The notes: a model not told the origin generated them from the sequence alone. A DNA stretch of 64,000 nt from Erythrobacter insulae (GCF_007004095.1 NZ_VHJK01000001.1:2112501-2176500), one strand, 5' to 3'; positions 28,132 through 36,753 are shown, numbered from the stretch's first letter. Made by a program: numbers and translations.

Positions 28132-29076
28132 ATGTTAGGACGCACCGCCAACGGGCTATTCTGGATGTTCCGTTATCTTGAGCGAGCAGAGAACACTGCG
28201 CGCCTGCTTGATGCGGGGCTGCGCATGGCTGTCACTCGTGATCTGCAGACGGCTGAGGAAGAATGGCGGTCAGTCATCCTTACCAGCGGTCAGAAAGCGA
28301 TCTACGAGGCCAGTCACGATAGCTATGATGGCCAATCGGCGTGGAATTTCATCCTTCGCGACAAGACCAATCCGGCCAATGTCCGCGAAATGTTTGGCGC
28401 AGTGCGCACCAATGCGCGGCTGGCGCGGACCAATATTTCAAGCGATGTCTGGGAAGCGGTCAATGAAAGCTGGATGGCGCTCGATAAATTGCTGTCGCGT
28501 CCCGTAAGCCAAAGCGCGGTCGGCGATGTTGTCAGCACTATCCGCCGTGCCGGAACACAGGTTCACGGTGCATTTGACGGTTCGATGCTGCGCAATGAAG
28601 CCTTTCATTTCGCCCGCGCTGGCACCTTTATTGAGCGCGCCGAAAGCACTGCGCGTATCCTTGATTTGAAATATTTCCTGCTGCTTCCCTCGCTATCCTA
28701 TGTCGGGTCGAGCCTTGATAGCGGGCAGTGGGATCAGGTTCTCAGATCCGTCGCGGGCGCGCGCGCCTATACGTGGCTTAATGCCGGTCAGATCGATGCC
28801 CGCGGAATCGTCGAATTCCTGGTGCTGGATGATCGCTTCCCGCGCAGCCTTGCTTTTTGTCGCAGCGCGCAGCGTGATAATCTGGCGGCGCTCGCTCGGC
28901 TGCATGGCGCAGAAGGCACATGCAATGAGCTGATGCGTGATGCCGATATGCACATCGCGGATATCACCGTAGACCAGATATTCGAACGGGGGCTGCATGA
29001 ATTCCTCGTCGATTTCATGGCGCGCAACGCGGCGATCGGCTCTGCCATCGGCGATGATTACAGGTTTCTAGCATGA
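28132..29076 (+). CDS. Alpha-E domain protein (COG2307, DUF403)
   Basis: This 314-residue all-helical protein starts MLGRTANGLFWMFRYLERAENTARLLDAG, the hallmark of the alpha-E family. It continues with the conserved GTFIERAESTARILDLKY repeat of the same helix motif and FLVLDDRFPRSLAFC. The family has no known catalytic residues and is nearly always next to permuted ATP-grasp and transglutaminase-like genes. It begins 13 bp after the ATP-grasp stop, so they form one operon. Confidence 0.92.
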   Translation: MLGRTANGLFWMFRYLERAENTARLLDAGLRMAVTRDLQTAEEEWRSVILTSGQKAIYEASHDSYDGQSAWNFILRDKTNPANVREMFGAVRTNARLARTNISSDVWEAVNESWMALDKLLSRPVSQSAVGDVVSTIRRAGTQVHGAFDGSMLRNEAFHFARAGTFIERAESTARILDLKYFLLLPSLSYVGSSLDSGQWDQVLRSVAGARAYTWLNAGQIDARGIVEFLVLDDRFPRSLAFCRSAQRDNLAALARLHGAEGTCNELMRDADMHIADITVDQIFERGLHEFLVDFMARNAAIGSAIGDDYRFLA

Positions 29077-29086
29077 GGTTTGCGAC

Positions 29087-29935
29087 ATGAGATTGGCGAT
29101 CCGTCATACGACCCGTTATGCTTTTAAAGAGCCTGTGGTTCATGGCCTCCAACGGCTGCGGCTGACACCGAAAGAGACGCAAGGTCAGAAAATTCTGAAA
29201 TGGGATATGAGCTACAGCAACGCCCATACCGAACTGGAATATGAAGACCAGCACCACAACACGGTGACCCTAATTTCTGTCGATGGCGGGACCAGCGAAG
29301 TCACCGTCACGTGTGCCGGAACAGTCGAGACCGAGGATGAAGGCGGCGTGATTGGCCATCATTCGGGCCATCTGCCGCTGTGGAGCTTTCTCGGGCAAAC
29401 CACATTGACCAAACCGGGTGTGAAAATGCGCGGCATGATCCGCGAACTGGGCCCCCCACCCGAGGGCGAGAAGCTCGATTACCTGCACACGCTCTCCCGC
29501 GCTATTTCTGAACAGGTGCGTTATGAAACCGGCCAGACCGGCGTGGGCACAACCGCAGAGGAAGCGTTGAACGACGCACGAGGCGTGTGTCAGGATCACG
29601 CGCATATCTTTATCGGGGCGGCACGCGCAGGCGGTATTCCCGCGCGCTATGTCAGCGGGTACCTGATGATGAACGACCGGATCGATCAGGAGGCGACCCA
29701 TGCGTGGGCAGAGGCGCATGTCGATGGTCTGGGCTGGGTCGGTTTTGACATTTCCAACGGGATCAGTCCCGATCCGCGTTATGTCCGTGTGGCCACCGGA
29801 CGCGATTACCGCGATGCGGCTCCTATCACCGGGATCAGCTTTGGTGGATCGGAGCAAATCCTCACCGTGGATATCGCGGTGGAGCAACAGCATGATGATC
29901 ACGAACAGCAGGAACAAGCGCAACAGCAGCAATAA
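29087..29935 (+). CDS. Transglutaminase-like cysteine protease family protein (COG1305)
   Basis: This 282-residue protein has the N-terminal bacterial transglutaminase-like domain (LAIRHTTRYAFKEPV) and a papain-like core with the triad cysteine in ARGVCQDHAHIF near residue 168, histidine in THAWAEAHV and aspartate in WVGFDISNG. It may hydrolyse or transfer isopeptide-type bonds made by the ATP-grasp ligase. The C-terminus ends in a His/Gln/Glu-rich tail (HDDHEQQEQAQQQQ) that looks disordered. It begins 10 bp after the alpha-E gene and 59 bp before the Anbu protease. Confidence 0.9.
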   Translation: MRLAIRHTTRYAFKEPVVHGLQRLRLTPKETQGQKILKWDMSYSNAHTELEYEDQHHNTVTLISVDGGTSEVTVTCAGTVETEDEGGVIGHHSGHLPLWSFLGQTTLTKPGVKMRGMIRELGPPPEGEKLDYLHTLSRAISEQVRYETGQTGVGTTAEEALNDARGVCQDHAHIFIGAARAGGIPARYVSGYLMMNDRIDQEATHAWAEAHVDGLGWVGFDISNGISPDPRYVRVATGRDYRDAAPITGISFGGSEQILTVDIAVEQQHDDHEQQEQAQQQQ

Positions 29936-29994
29936 CGCTTGCGCGCACCGGGATATACTCTAACTGCGCGCTTCCGTCCCTCGGAGAATTCCAC

Positions 29995-30735
29995 ATGACT
30001 TATTGCGTTGGCATGGTGCTTGATAAAGGTTTGGTGCTGATGAGCGACACCCGGACCAATTCGGGTGTCGATAATATTTCTGTATTCCGCAAAATGTTTC
30101 ACTGGCAGGTTCCCGGTGAACGCATGATCGCAGTCATGACCGCAGGCAATCTGGCGACCACACAGGCGGTTGTCAGCCAGCTTGAAGAGCGCACCAAAGA
30201 GCCCGAAGACCGCGAGAATACGCTGATAAATGGCAAGACAATGTTCTCCGTTGTTGGCGAAATCGGCAGCTTGCTGCGCACCACGATCGAGGAACGCCAG
30301 AAAGCGAATGGCGATCGCGGGAAGGGCAGATTCACAGCGTCGATCATCGTCGCCGGACAAATCGCTGGCATGGAACCGCGTCTGTTCATGATCTATCCCG
30401 AAGGCAACTTTATCGAAGCCAGCTGGGACACTCCGTTTTTCCAGATTGGTGAAACCAAATATGGCCGCCCGATCATCTTGCGCGGCTATGACCGTGATAT
30501 GAGCTTTGAAGACGCGGCCAAATTGTTGATGGTTTCGTTCGATTCCACTTTGAAAGCCAATCTCTCGGTTGGGTTGCCGCTCGATTTGCTGGTTATCGGC
30601 AAAGATGATTTTGCGCCAACCCATCAACATCGCATTACACAGGGCGATCCGTATTTCGATACAATCTCGTCAGGCTGGGGTGATGCGTTGAAGTCTGCGT
30701 TCCATTCCTTGCCCGGTTACACATTCGACACCTGA
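29995..30735 (+). CDS. Anbu-type proteasome-related Ntn peptidase (COG3484)
   Basis: This 246-residue protein begins MTYCVGMVLDKGLVLMSDTRTNSG, so removal of Met would expose Thr1 as the nucleophile, as in proteasome beta subunits. DTRT and the later KLLMVSFDSTLKANLSVGLPLDLLVI match Anbu (ancestral beta subunit), a self-assembling proteasome relative. No ATPase unfoldase is encoded nearby. TCGGAGAA lies upstream of the ATG. Position after the ATP-grasp, alpha-E and transglutaminase genes is the classical Anbu neighbourhood. The biological substrate is unknown. Confidence 0.9.
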   Translation: MTYCVGMVLDKGLVLMSDTRTNSGVDNISVFRKMFHWQVPGERMIAVMTAGNLATTQAVVSQLEERTKEPEDRENTLINGKTMFSVVGEIGSLLRTTIEERQKANGDRGKGRFTASIIVAGQIAGMEPRLFMIYPEGNFIEASWDTPFFQIGETKYGRPIILRGYDRDMSFEDAAKLLMVSFDSTLKANLSVGLPLDLLVIGKDDFAPTHQHRITQGDPYFDTISSGWGDALKSAFHSLPGYTFDT

Positions 30736-30805
30736 ATAATCGTCCGCGCGAAATTGGCTATTTTTTAAGTATCGGCGATCTTCTCAAAAGCAATTGCTTC
30801 AAACT

Positions 30806-30863
30806 GGACCGATATTTCAGTCGATTTCGCGGGAGATTTGAAAGTCTGCGAGATTATCGGTCC
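30806..30863. promoter_or_regulatory. 9-bp inverted repeat upstream of the LuxR-type regulator
   Basis: GGACCGATA at 30806-30814 and TATCGGTCC at 30855-30863 form a perfect 9-bp inverted repeat with a 40-bp spacer. A third related half site (TTGGACC) follows at 30867-30873. The repeat sits in the 183-bp gap between the Anbu gene and the regulator, ending 55 bp before the regulator start. It may be an autoregulatory or looping site. This is inference from symmetry alone. Confidence 0.35.
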
Positions 30864-30918
30864 GAATTGGACCAAGTACTAAGTGTAATTACCGCGAAAA
30901 CGGGGTCTTGCTTTGTGA

Positions 30919-31536
30919 ATGACACGCAAAGCCTCTCTCCATTTCATCGATTCATCGAGCCGTAACCGCGCCGAGTTGGCAAGCATCGGTTTCGCCCTGG
31001 GTCACCATTCCGAAGTCTATGGCGATTTGTCGGAACTGTCCGTCCATCCTCCGCGTGAGGGCATTATTGTTGCCCGGGACACCCCCGAAGAGGGCGGTGT
31101 TGCGGTGATCCTAGAACGGCTGAGCCGATTGGGTATCTGGTTACCGTTGATCGCAATCGAAGGGCAGCCGCGCCCGGGACGGATCGTTGAAGCGATCAAG
31201 GCAGGCGCGCTGGATTATCTGTCGCTTCCGCTGGATCCGGACAGGTTCGCAAGATGCCTTGCGCGGATCGAGAAAGAGGCTGAGGTTTTCGGGGCAACAC
31301 GCCGCCGTATGATCGAAGCGCGCGACCGCATTTCAAGCCTTTCGACCCGCGAACGGGAAGTGCTGGATTGGTTGGCACGGGGAAGCAGCAACAAAATCAT
31401 TGCGCGCGAACTCGAAATCAGCCCGCGCACGGTGGAGATTCACCGGGCCAACATGATGAACAAACTGGGTGCGAATCACGCCGCCGACGCGGTGCGTCTC
31501 AAACTCGAAGCAAAACTGGAACCGCGACAAACTTAG
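30919..31536 (+). CDS. LuxR/FixJ-type DNA-binding regulator with degenerate receiver domain
   Basis: This 205-residue protein has a receiver-like N-terminal domain and a C-terminal LuxR-type helix-turn-helix (LSTREREVLDWLARGSSNKIIARELEISPRTVEIHRANMMNKLG). The receiver lacks the phosphorylation chemistry. The acidic pocket is FIDSSSR instead of VDDD, the phosphoacceptor position four residues before the conserved proline is Ala (VARDTPEEGG), and the Lys of KPF is Leu (LSLPLDP). It is therefore probably not controlled by phosphorylation at the usual site. It follows the Anbu gene set by 183 bp, but no functional link is shown. An intrinsic terminator follows. Confidence 0.85.
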   Translation: MTRKASLHFIDSSSRNRAELASIGFALGHHSEVYGDLSELSVHPPREGIIVARDTPEEGGVAVILERLSRLGIWLPLIAIEGQPRPGRIVEAIKAGALDYLSLPLDPDRFARCLARIEKEAEVFGATRRRMIEARDRISSLSTREREVLDWLARGSSNKIIARELEISPRTVEIHRANMMNKLGANHAADAVRLKLEAKLEPRQT

Positions 31537-31559
31537 AATTGAATGGGGTTTCCCGCCGA

Positions 31560-31595
31560 AACGCCTCTGCGGAATAATTCTGCGGAGGCGTTTTT
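31560..31595. terminator. Intrinsic terminator between the LuxR-type gene and the extensin-like gene
   Basis: AACGCCTCTGC (31560-31570) pairs with GCGGAGGCGTT (31582-31592) with one G-U pair and an AT-rich loop, followed by five T. It lies just after the regulator stop and before the end of the convergent extensin-like gene. It serves the plus strand directly and could partly serve the minus strand. Confidence 0.8.
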
Positions 31596-31602
31596 GTGCG
31601 GT

Positions 31603-32349
31603 TCAGCGGCAGAATTTTGCGCCGGTTCCTTCAAGGTGAAAATGGTCTTCATGCGCGCGGTTGTATTCAGGGCCGAGAACCGTCCCAAACCGCTTGCAGG
31701 CGCTTCTGTGAACCACACGCAGGAATTCGCGCTCTGCCGGGGTTCCGGCATCCCAATCGTTTTTCAGACTGATCCGGCGTCCATCGGCGAGTAAAAAGCC
31801 CGATACATCAATCGCACCCGCAGTAGCATGCGCCGATTTCCGGTTTGATCCTGCGACATTGCGGCAGGAATAACTGCCCATTGTTTCGATCCGTTCAAGC
31901 CGGCTGCCCAGTATCTGCCGGGCGGCGCGGTCTACGCCGTATTGCGCCCACGCGTTGAAAGCCTTGGCCGTGCGGCATTTCACAGGTCCGATATTGCTGA
32001 CATTGACCTGGCGCGCATCACCGGAAAGCGCCGATAGCTGGACCGTGCCCAGTTTGTTGCAGCCCGGCGCAGAATATGTATCCGGGACGGGATTGAACCG
32101 CGCTCCGGCCTGATTCAATTCAGCAAGACAGCTGGCATCAGACGAGTTCGCAGCAACACTTTGCGGGGTCGATGCAAAGCGGCGCGGTGCAGGTGCCGCA
32201 GTCCGGGGCGGTGTGTAGGCGCCAGCCTTGGCATAGCGTTCGCCGCTTGGTGCAGGCGCGCTTGCGGTAGGGATCAAACTGCCACAGCCGGCGACAACGA
32301 TAGAACCTGCCGCTGCTAGGGCGATCCGCAAAGTTTTTGAGCGTTTCAT
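31603..32349 (-). CDS. Extensin-family (M15-like) lipoprotein
   Basis: This 248-residue protein has a lipoprotein signal (AAAGSIVVAGC), a disordered Ala/Pro-rich region to about residue 70, and an extensin-like C-terminal domain: YSAPGCNKLGTVQLSAL, VKCRTAKAFNAWAQYGVDRAARQILGS, MGSYSCRNVAGSNRKSAHATAGAIDVSGF and NRAHEDHFHLE. The SAHATAGAIDVSGF and HEDHFH motifs look like the zinc-ligand pattern of D,D-carboxypeptidase-like M15 peptidases, so a peptidoglycan role is plausible but unproved. It is anchored in the envelope. Confidence 0.82.
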   Translation of the reverse strand: MKRSKTLRIALAAAGSIVVAGCGSLIPTASAPAPSGERYAKAGAYTPPRTAAPAPRRFASTPQSVAANSSDASCLAELNQAGARFNPVPDTYSAPGCNKLGTVQLSALSGDARQVNVSNIGPVKCRTAKAFNAWAQYGVDRAARQILGSRLERIETMGSYSCRNVAGSNRKSAHATAGAIDVSGFLLADGRRISLKNDWDAGTPAEREFLRVVHRSACKRFGTVLGPEYNRAHEDHFHLEGTGAKFCR

Positions 32350-32463
32350 GGCTAAGAGGAATTACCCACTTTTGGTTACCGGACTTTCAATCAGTAACCT
32401 TAACGCGCGTTTACCATGATCATTCGATGAACGGTGCGGCAGCCCGTTTTTCTGAAACGATTA

Positions 32464-32847
32464 TCAGGGCAATTCTTCCGCAACCTGTTCCCAAAGCTCA
32501 ATTTTTATCCCGTTTGGATCAAGGATCCAGGCGAATTTTCCATACCCTTCATCCGCAGTGTCGAGAACTTTAACGCCTTTTCTCCCGAGCTCCTCGCAAA
32601 ATCCATCAAGGTCATTGACGCGAAGGTTAATCATAAATCCTGACCTGCCCGGTTTGATATATTGGTCATCCGGAAAATGGCTAATTAAGGAATAGGGGTT
32701 GGCTTTTGGTTCATCGGCCCATGCCAATTGCGGGCCATATTCACCATCAACACCCAGCTTGTCGCGGTACCATTCACGGGTCGCTGCGGGGTCTTTTACC
32801 ACATAGAATACGCCGCCCAATCCGGTAATGCGTGGTGTATCGGTCAT
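32464..32847 (-). CDS. VOC (glyoxalase/dioxygenase-fold) protein
   Basis: This 127-residue single-module vicinal-oxygen-chelate protein opens MTDTPRITGLGGVFYVVKDPAATREWYRDKLG and ends FAWILDPNGIKIELWEQV, where the Glu is a typical metal ligand. The first-ligand position is replaced by Phe/Tyr-type residues (GGVFYVV), so metal binding is uncertain. Substrate unknown. ATG 32847 is chosen over a longer frame because GGGAGGATG precedes it. Confidence 0.8.
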   Translation of the reverse strand: MTDTPRITGLGGVFYVVKDPAATREWYRDKLGVDGEYGPQLAWADEPKANPYSLISHFPDDQYIKPGRSGFMINLRVNDLDGFCEELGRKGVKVLDTADEGYGKFAWILDPNGIKIELWEQVAEELP

Positions 32848-32927
32848 TGAAACATCCTCCCGTCTGTTGCGTACAGCATGTCGCAATTGGCACGGTGAGG
32901 GAAGGGTGATCAGCAATGCCGGTGACG

Positions 32928-33647
32928 TCAGAACCGCGTGGTGAATTCGATCACGCTTTGCGGCAACGCATCGAGCAGCGCGATTTCGATCACCTTGTCA
33001 AACCCGGTCAGGACCATTGCCCCGACAATAAACAGCGCCGCCCCGAACAGTGGTTTACCGTATCTTGCAAGGCTCTGCATGGTCTTTCGGCGCTCGCCCA
33101 ATGCCTTTCGCGAGCCATAGGCGAAGGCCAGCACACTGGTGGCCACGCCGCTTCCGAAAATCAGGAAAATGACGAAGCTGCCGACCAAATCCTCGCCCTG
33201 GCTGGCGGCAGCGATTGCCACGCCAAGGGTGGGGCCGACACACGGGGCCCAAACAATACCGAGCAGTAATCCGATCGCATATTGTCCGCCCGCGCCATTC
33301 CCGTTCAACCTTTCAAGCCGCCGATTGCCGAAATTGGCGACCGGTGCAGCCGCCGCGGTCAAGGCGGATTGCGCTTGGGGAACCATCAGGACAAAGCCCG
33401 CCGCCGCGAGCATGGCGCCCGCAAATATCCGGACCGCTTGTTCATTGATGCCCAGCGAGTATCCAAACGCGATCACGGTAAACCCGAACAGCGTGAAACT
33501 CGTCACCAGACCTGCTGCAAGAGCAAGCGGCCCGAACCGGCTCTTGCCGAGTGCCGACGCGATCAGGATCGGCACCAGCGGCAAGACGCACGGATTCAGG
33601 ATTGTCACCAACCCAGCGACAAAGGACAGGAGAACGCTACCAATCAT
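32928..33647 (-). CDS. CcdA-like thiol-disulfide electron transporter
   Basis: This 239-residue inner-membrane protein has about six helices and the CcdA/DsbD-core cysteines in ILNPCVLPLVP and VWAPCVGPTLGVAIAAASQG. It should pass reducing power from cytoplasmic thioredoxin to the periplasm. The periplasmic partner is presumably the thioredoxin-like protein encoded 27 bp upstream on the same strand (33675-34076). It is a second, smaller exporter in addition to the DsbD-type protein at 20400. Confidence 0.88.
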   Translation of the reverse strand: MIGSVLLSFVAGLVTILNPCVLPLVPILIASALGKSRFGPLALAAGLVTSFTLFGFTVIAFGYSLGINEQAVRIFAGAMLAAAGFVLMVPQAQSALTAAAAPVANFGNRRLERLNGNGAGGQYAIGLLLGIVWAPCVGPTLGVAIAAASQGEDLVGSFVIFLIFGSGVATSVLAFAYGSRKALGERRKTMQSLARYGKPLFGAALFIVGAMVLTGFDKVIEIALLDALPQSVIEFTTRF

Positions 33648-33674
33648 TGTTTCAGCCTGACGCCCGCAAAGCGT

Positions 33675-34076
33675 TCAAAGCGCGCCGAGGATTTTGCCGC
33701 GAAGCCGCGCGCGATTGGTTTCTGCAATCGAACGCACGACCTCGGTTTCTCCATCGAATACCAGAATGGTCGATTGGCGCGGGATACGGTGCTGACGCAG
33801 AAACGCTTTCTCGTCGTCAAAATTGACCTTCACGAAAAGCGTGTCTTTGCTTTGTTTTTCTTTGCGCAACTCCTCTAGAATAGGGGCTTGCGCGCGGCAG
33901 GTCGGGCACCAGTCGGCGTAGATATCGACAACGATTGTCTTGCCTTTCTTTTGCGCCATGATGAATTCGCCGGCGTCATAGGTCTGCCAGCCATTCGCGC
34001 TGCCTTGCGCGGAAAGCTGCATGGTCCCGAAGATGGCGGCGCCGATTACCGCGAACAAAAGGAAAAAACGGTTCAT
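33675..34076 (-). CDS. Periplasmic thioredoxin-like protein
   Basis: This 133-residue protein has a signal or anchor helix (FFLLFAVIGAAIFGTMQLSAQ) and a thioredoxin domain with active site YADWCPTCRAQAP and cis-proline region IPRQSTILVF. It resembles the C-terminal domain of DsbD and sits directly upstream of ccdA, so the pair likely forms a split DsbD-like relay. The oxidised client is unknown. Confidence 0.88.
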   Translation of the reverse strand: MNRFFLLFAVIGAAIFGTMQLSAQGSANGWQTYDAGEFIMAQKKGKTIVVDIYADWCPTCRAQAPILEELRKEKQSKDTLFVKVNFDDEKAFLRQHRIPRQSTILVFDGETEVVRSIAETNRARLRGKILGAL

Positions 34077-34168
34077 TGATTGGACTCCAAAAATGGCAAG
34101 ACAGCCGGCAAAATGCCGAATGCATCTGGAGTGTGTTCGAGAGAACTCGCCGTGTGGTTACAATCCGA

Positions 34169-35668
34169 TCAGGATTGAACAGACGCCGCTGTGACACCGG
34201 TTTTGAATGTGGCTTTGCTAACCACTACAATCGCTATCCAGGATGCGATGAAGCCGGGCACGATCTCATAGAGGCCTTGCCCATTGATGAAATCGGCGTT
34301 GAGACCAAAGGCGATCCACAATCCGACGACACCGGCCCCGGTGACAAGGCCCGCCACAGCGCCTGCCCCTGTCATGCCCGCGCCTTCTTTGTCCTGCCAC
34401 GTCAGTGCGAGGATGATCAGCGGCCCGAATGCCGCGCCAAAACCGGCCCACGCATTTGAAACCAGACCCAGAACTTCGCTATCCGGATTGCTGGCAATGA
34501 ACATGGCCGCGATTGCGACGAGTGCGACGCAGATCCGTCCGACATTGACAGCTTCACGTTCGCTTGCCTGTTTGCGCAGAAACAGGCGGTAGAAATCTTC
34601 TGTCAAAGAGCTGGAGCTGACCAGCAATTGCGAGCTGATCGTGCTCATGATCGCGGCAAGCAATGCAGCAAACAGGAAGCCCGTGATCAGCGGATGAAAC
34701 AGCAGTTCTGACAGCACGATGAAGATCGTTTCTGGGTCTTCGACGACCAAACCGTTGCGATCGGCATAGGCGCGCCCGGCAAGACCCATCCCAATCGCGC
34801 CAAGCAGTGATACGGCCATCCATGACAGGCCGTATGTGCGAGCCCGCGCGACTTTTGCGACGGTATCAATCGCCATAAAGCGTACGATGATATGCGGCTG
34901 GCCGAAATAGCCGAGGCCCCATGTTACCGCGCTGATAAATCCGAGCCCGGTGAGCCCTTCTGTCAGGCTTAGAAAGCCCGGTACGTCGACATCGGAAATT
35001 GAGCCACCAGCATCTCCGCCGCTGCCGAACATCACGACCAACGGCATCATGACCAGCGCGATCATCATGATGATGCCCTGAACAAAATCGGTCAGGCTCA
35101 CAGCGAGGAACCCGCCAACCATCGTATAGGCCAGAACAATGCCGGCCGTTATGACGATGCCAAGCATGTAATCGCTCATGCCCATTCCCGGAAGCATCCC
35201 CGCAAATGCGGTTTCGAACAGCTTGCCGCCGCCAACCAGCCCGGCGGCGGTGTAGACCGTAAAGAACGTGACGATGACAATGGCAGAGATTACCCGCAAA
35301 GTGACGGCTCGTTCAGGAAACCGATTGGCCAGAAATTGCGGAATGGTGAGCGCGTTGCCGCGCGTCTCTGTCTGTTCGCGCAGGCGCGGCGCGACAATAA
35401 ACCAATTGGCGACAGCGCCTGCGAACAGGCCGATGCCGATCCACGCCTCAACCAATCCGGTTGCGTATAACGCGCCTGGCAATCCCAAGAGCAACCAGCC
35501 GGACATGTCGGAAGCACCCGCAGACAGCGCAGCAACCGAAGGAGGCAAATTGCGACCGGCAAGCAGATAGCCTTCGCTATCGGCGGTTGATTTGCGCCAG
35601 GCGTAAAGCCCGATGCCAATCATGAGGATGAAATACAGGGCGAGGCTTAAAAGGGTTGCTGTTTGCAT
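34169..35668 (-). CDS. putP: Sodium/proline symporter
   Basis: This 499-residue sodium:solute symporter has about thirteen membrane helices. The PutP signature is visible: YLLAGRNLPPSVAALSAGASDMSGWLLLGLPGALYATGLVEAWIG near the N-terminus, GGFLAVSLTDFVQGIIMMIALVMMPL, and SSQLLVSSSSLTEDFYR, which carries the Na2-site serines. Proline is the most likely substrate. The start at 35668 is chosen because the first helix follows immediately. It is divergent from an SDR gene across 210 bp that include no clear repeat. Confidence 0.88.
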   Translation of the reverse strand: MQTATLLSLALYFILMIGIGLYAWRKSTADSEGYLLAGRNLPPSVAALSAGASDMSGWLLLGLPGALYATGLVEAWIGIGLFAGAVANWFIVAPRLREQTETRGNALTIPQFLANRFPERAVTLRVISAIVIVTFFTVYTAAGLVGGGKLFETAFAGMLPGMGMSDYMLGIVITAGIVLAYTMVGGFLAVSLTDFVQGIIMMIALVMMPLVVMFGSGGDAGGSISDVDVPGFLSLTEGLTGLGFISAVTWGLGYFGQPHIIVRFMAIDTVAKVARARTYGLSWMAVSLLGAIGMGLAGRAYADRNGLVVEDPETIFIVLSELLFHPLITGFLFAALLAAIMSTISSQLLVSSSSLTEDFYRLFLRKQASEREAVNVGRICVALVAIAAMFIASNPDSEVLGLVSNAWAGFGAAFGPLIILALTWQDKEGAGMTGAGAVAGLVTGAGVVGLWIAFGLNADFINGQGLYEIVPGFIASWIAIVVVSKATFKTGVTAASVQS

Positions 35669-35878
35669 GGTGGTCAGGCGGGTAACAAATCGGACCTTGC
35701 AACGCCACCGTAGGGGGAAAGTTTGCAAGGATCACATGGTATAGGCGGCTTGGTGCTAAGGGTATTTCTTCCGCAAGAGGCATAGTGCAAGAATCCTGCG
35801 GCGCGGCCAATCGGGCACAAATCGGCCCTTCCGGGATTGATCCAGCACCACAGAACCAGAAACACCAAAGGATTGTTC

Positions 35879-36655
35879 ATGACCCAATCAGACCGTTTTG
35901 CAGGCAAGACCGTAATCGTAACCGGATCGTCAAGCGGCATTGGAGAGGGCATTGCCCGGCGTTTCCATGCCGAAGGCGCCAATGTGATCATCAACGCCCG
36001 CAATGCCGAGAAATGCGCCGAAGTGGCCGGTACGCTTGATCCGGAGCGCACGCTGGTGGTGGCAGGTGACGTCAGCAAATCGGATTTTGCGAAAAAGATC
36101 GTGGCCGCGGCAGTCGAAAGATTCGGCGGGCTTGATACGTTGGTCAACAATGCCGGTGTTGCGGATCAGGGGCTGCTCCACAAAACCAGCGATGAAGCGA
36201 TCGACCGGGTGATTGATATCAATGTCAAAGGTGTGATCTATCTCTCGCGCGAGGCGATCCCTGAATTGATCAAAACCCAAGGTTCGATCATCAACATTTC
36301 CAGTGTCTCGGGCATTGGCGGCGATTCCATGCTGCCGCTTTACAACGCATCGAAGGGGGCGGTGACAAACCTGACCCGCGGTCTTGCGCTGCAGCTTGGC
36401 CAGATGGGCGTTCGGGTGAATACGATCAACCCATCGGTTACCCGGTCGGACATGGTCGAAGGAATCCTCGAAAATGAGGGCGCTATGAAGATGGTGATGA
36501 ACCGCATGGCGATAAAACGCGTTGGCGAACCCGAAGATATCGCCGCCGCTGCCGCTTTCCTCGCCAGCGAAGATGCGAGCTTTATCACAGGCGTGAACCT
36601 GCCCGTTGATGGCGGGGTGAGCGCGTCAAACGGTCAGCCAAATTTCATGGGCTAA
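35879..36655 (+). CDS. Short-chain dehydrogenase/reductase
   Basis: This 258-residue classical SDR shows the NAD(P) loop VTGSSSGIGEGIA, NNAGVADQGLL, the catalytic Ser in ISSVSGIGG, Tyr and Lys in YNASKGAVTNL and a C-terminal GVNLPVDGGVSASNG. It resembles FabG-like 3-oxoacyl reductases, but single SDRs of this type have many substrates. ATG 35879 is chosen so that the Rossmann fold begins near residue 10. It stands alone between putP and the sdpR operon. Confidence 0.85.
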   Translation: MTQSDRFAGKTVIVTGSSSGIGEGIARRFHAEGANVIINARNAEKCAEVAGTLDPERTLVVAGDVSKSDFAKKIVAAAVERFGGLDTLVNNAGVADQGLLHKTSDEAIDRVIDINVKGVIYLSREAIPELIKTQGSIINISSVSGIGGDSMLPLYNASKGAVTNLTRGLALQLGQMGVRVNTINPSVTRSDMVEGILENEGAMKMVMNRMAIKRVGEPEDIAAAAAFLASEDASFITGVNLPVDGGVSASNGQPNFMG

Positions 36656-36722
36656 TTACGTGATCCGGGCGCGGCGAGGATAAGGGCGAGGGATCTTTCA
36701 CTTTCCACGCAGCTACTCTCCT

Positions 36723-36753
36723 ACGCACGCACGCACGCACGCACGCACGCACG
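36723..36753. repeat. ACGC tetranucleotide microsatellite
   Basis: Seven and three-quarter tandem copies of ACGC run from 36723 to 36753 in the gap between the SDR stop and the sdpR promoter. Such repeats can vary in copy number by slippage, which would change the distance to the promoter starting at 36784. There are no spacers, so it is not a CRISPR. Confidence 0.9.

Noticed and set aside
36723..36753. Repeats resembling a short CRISPR array
   Set aside because: A 4-bp unit without spacers is a simple microsatellite. The 13-bp units at 55302-55352 likewise have no spacers.
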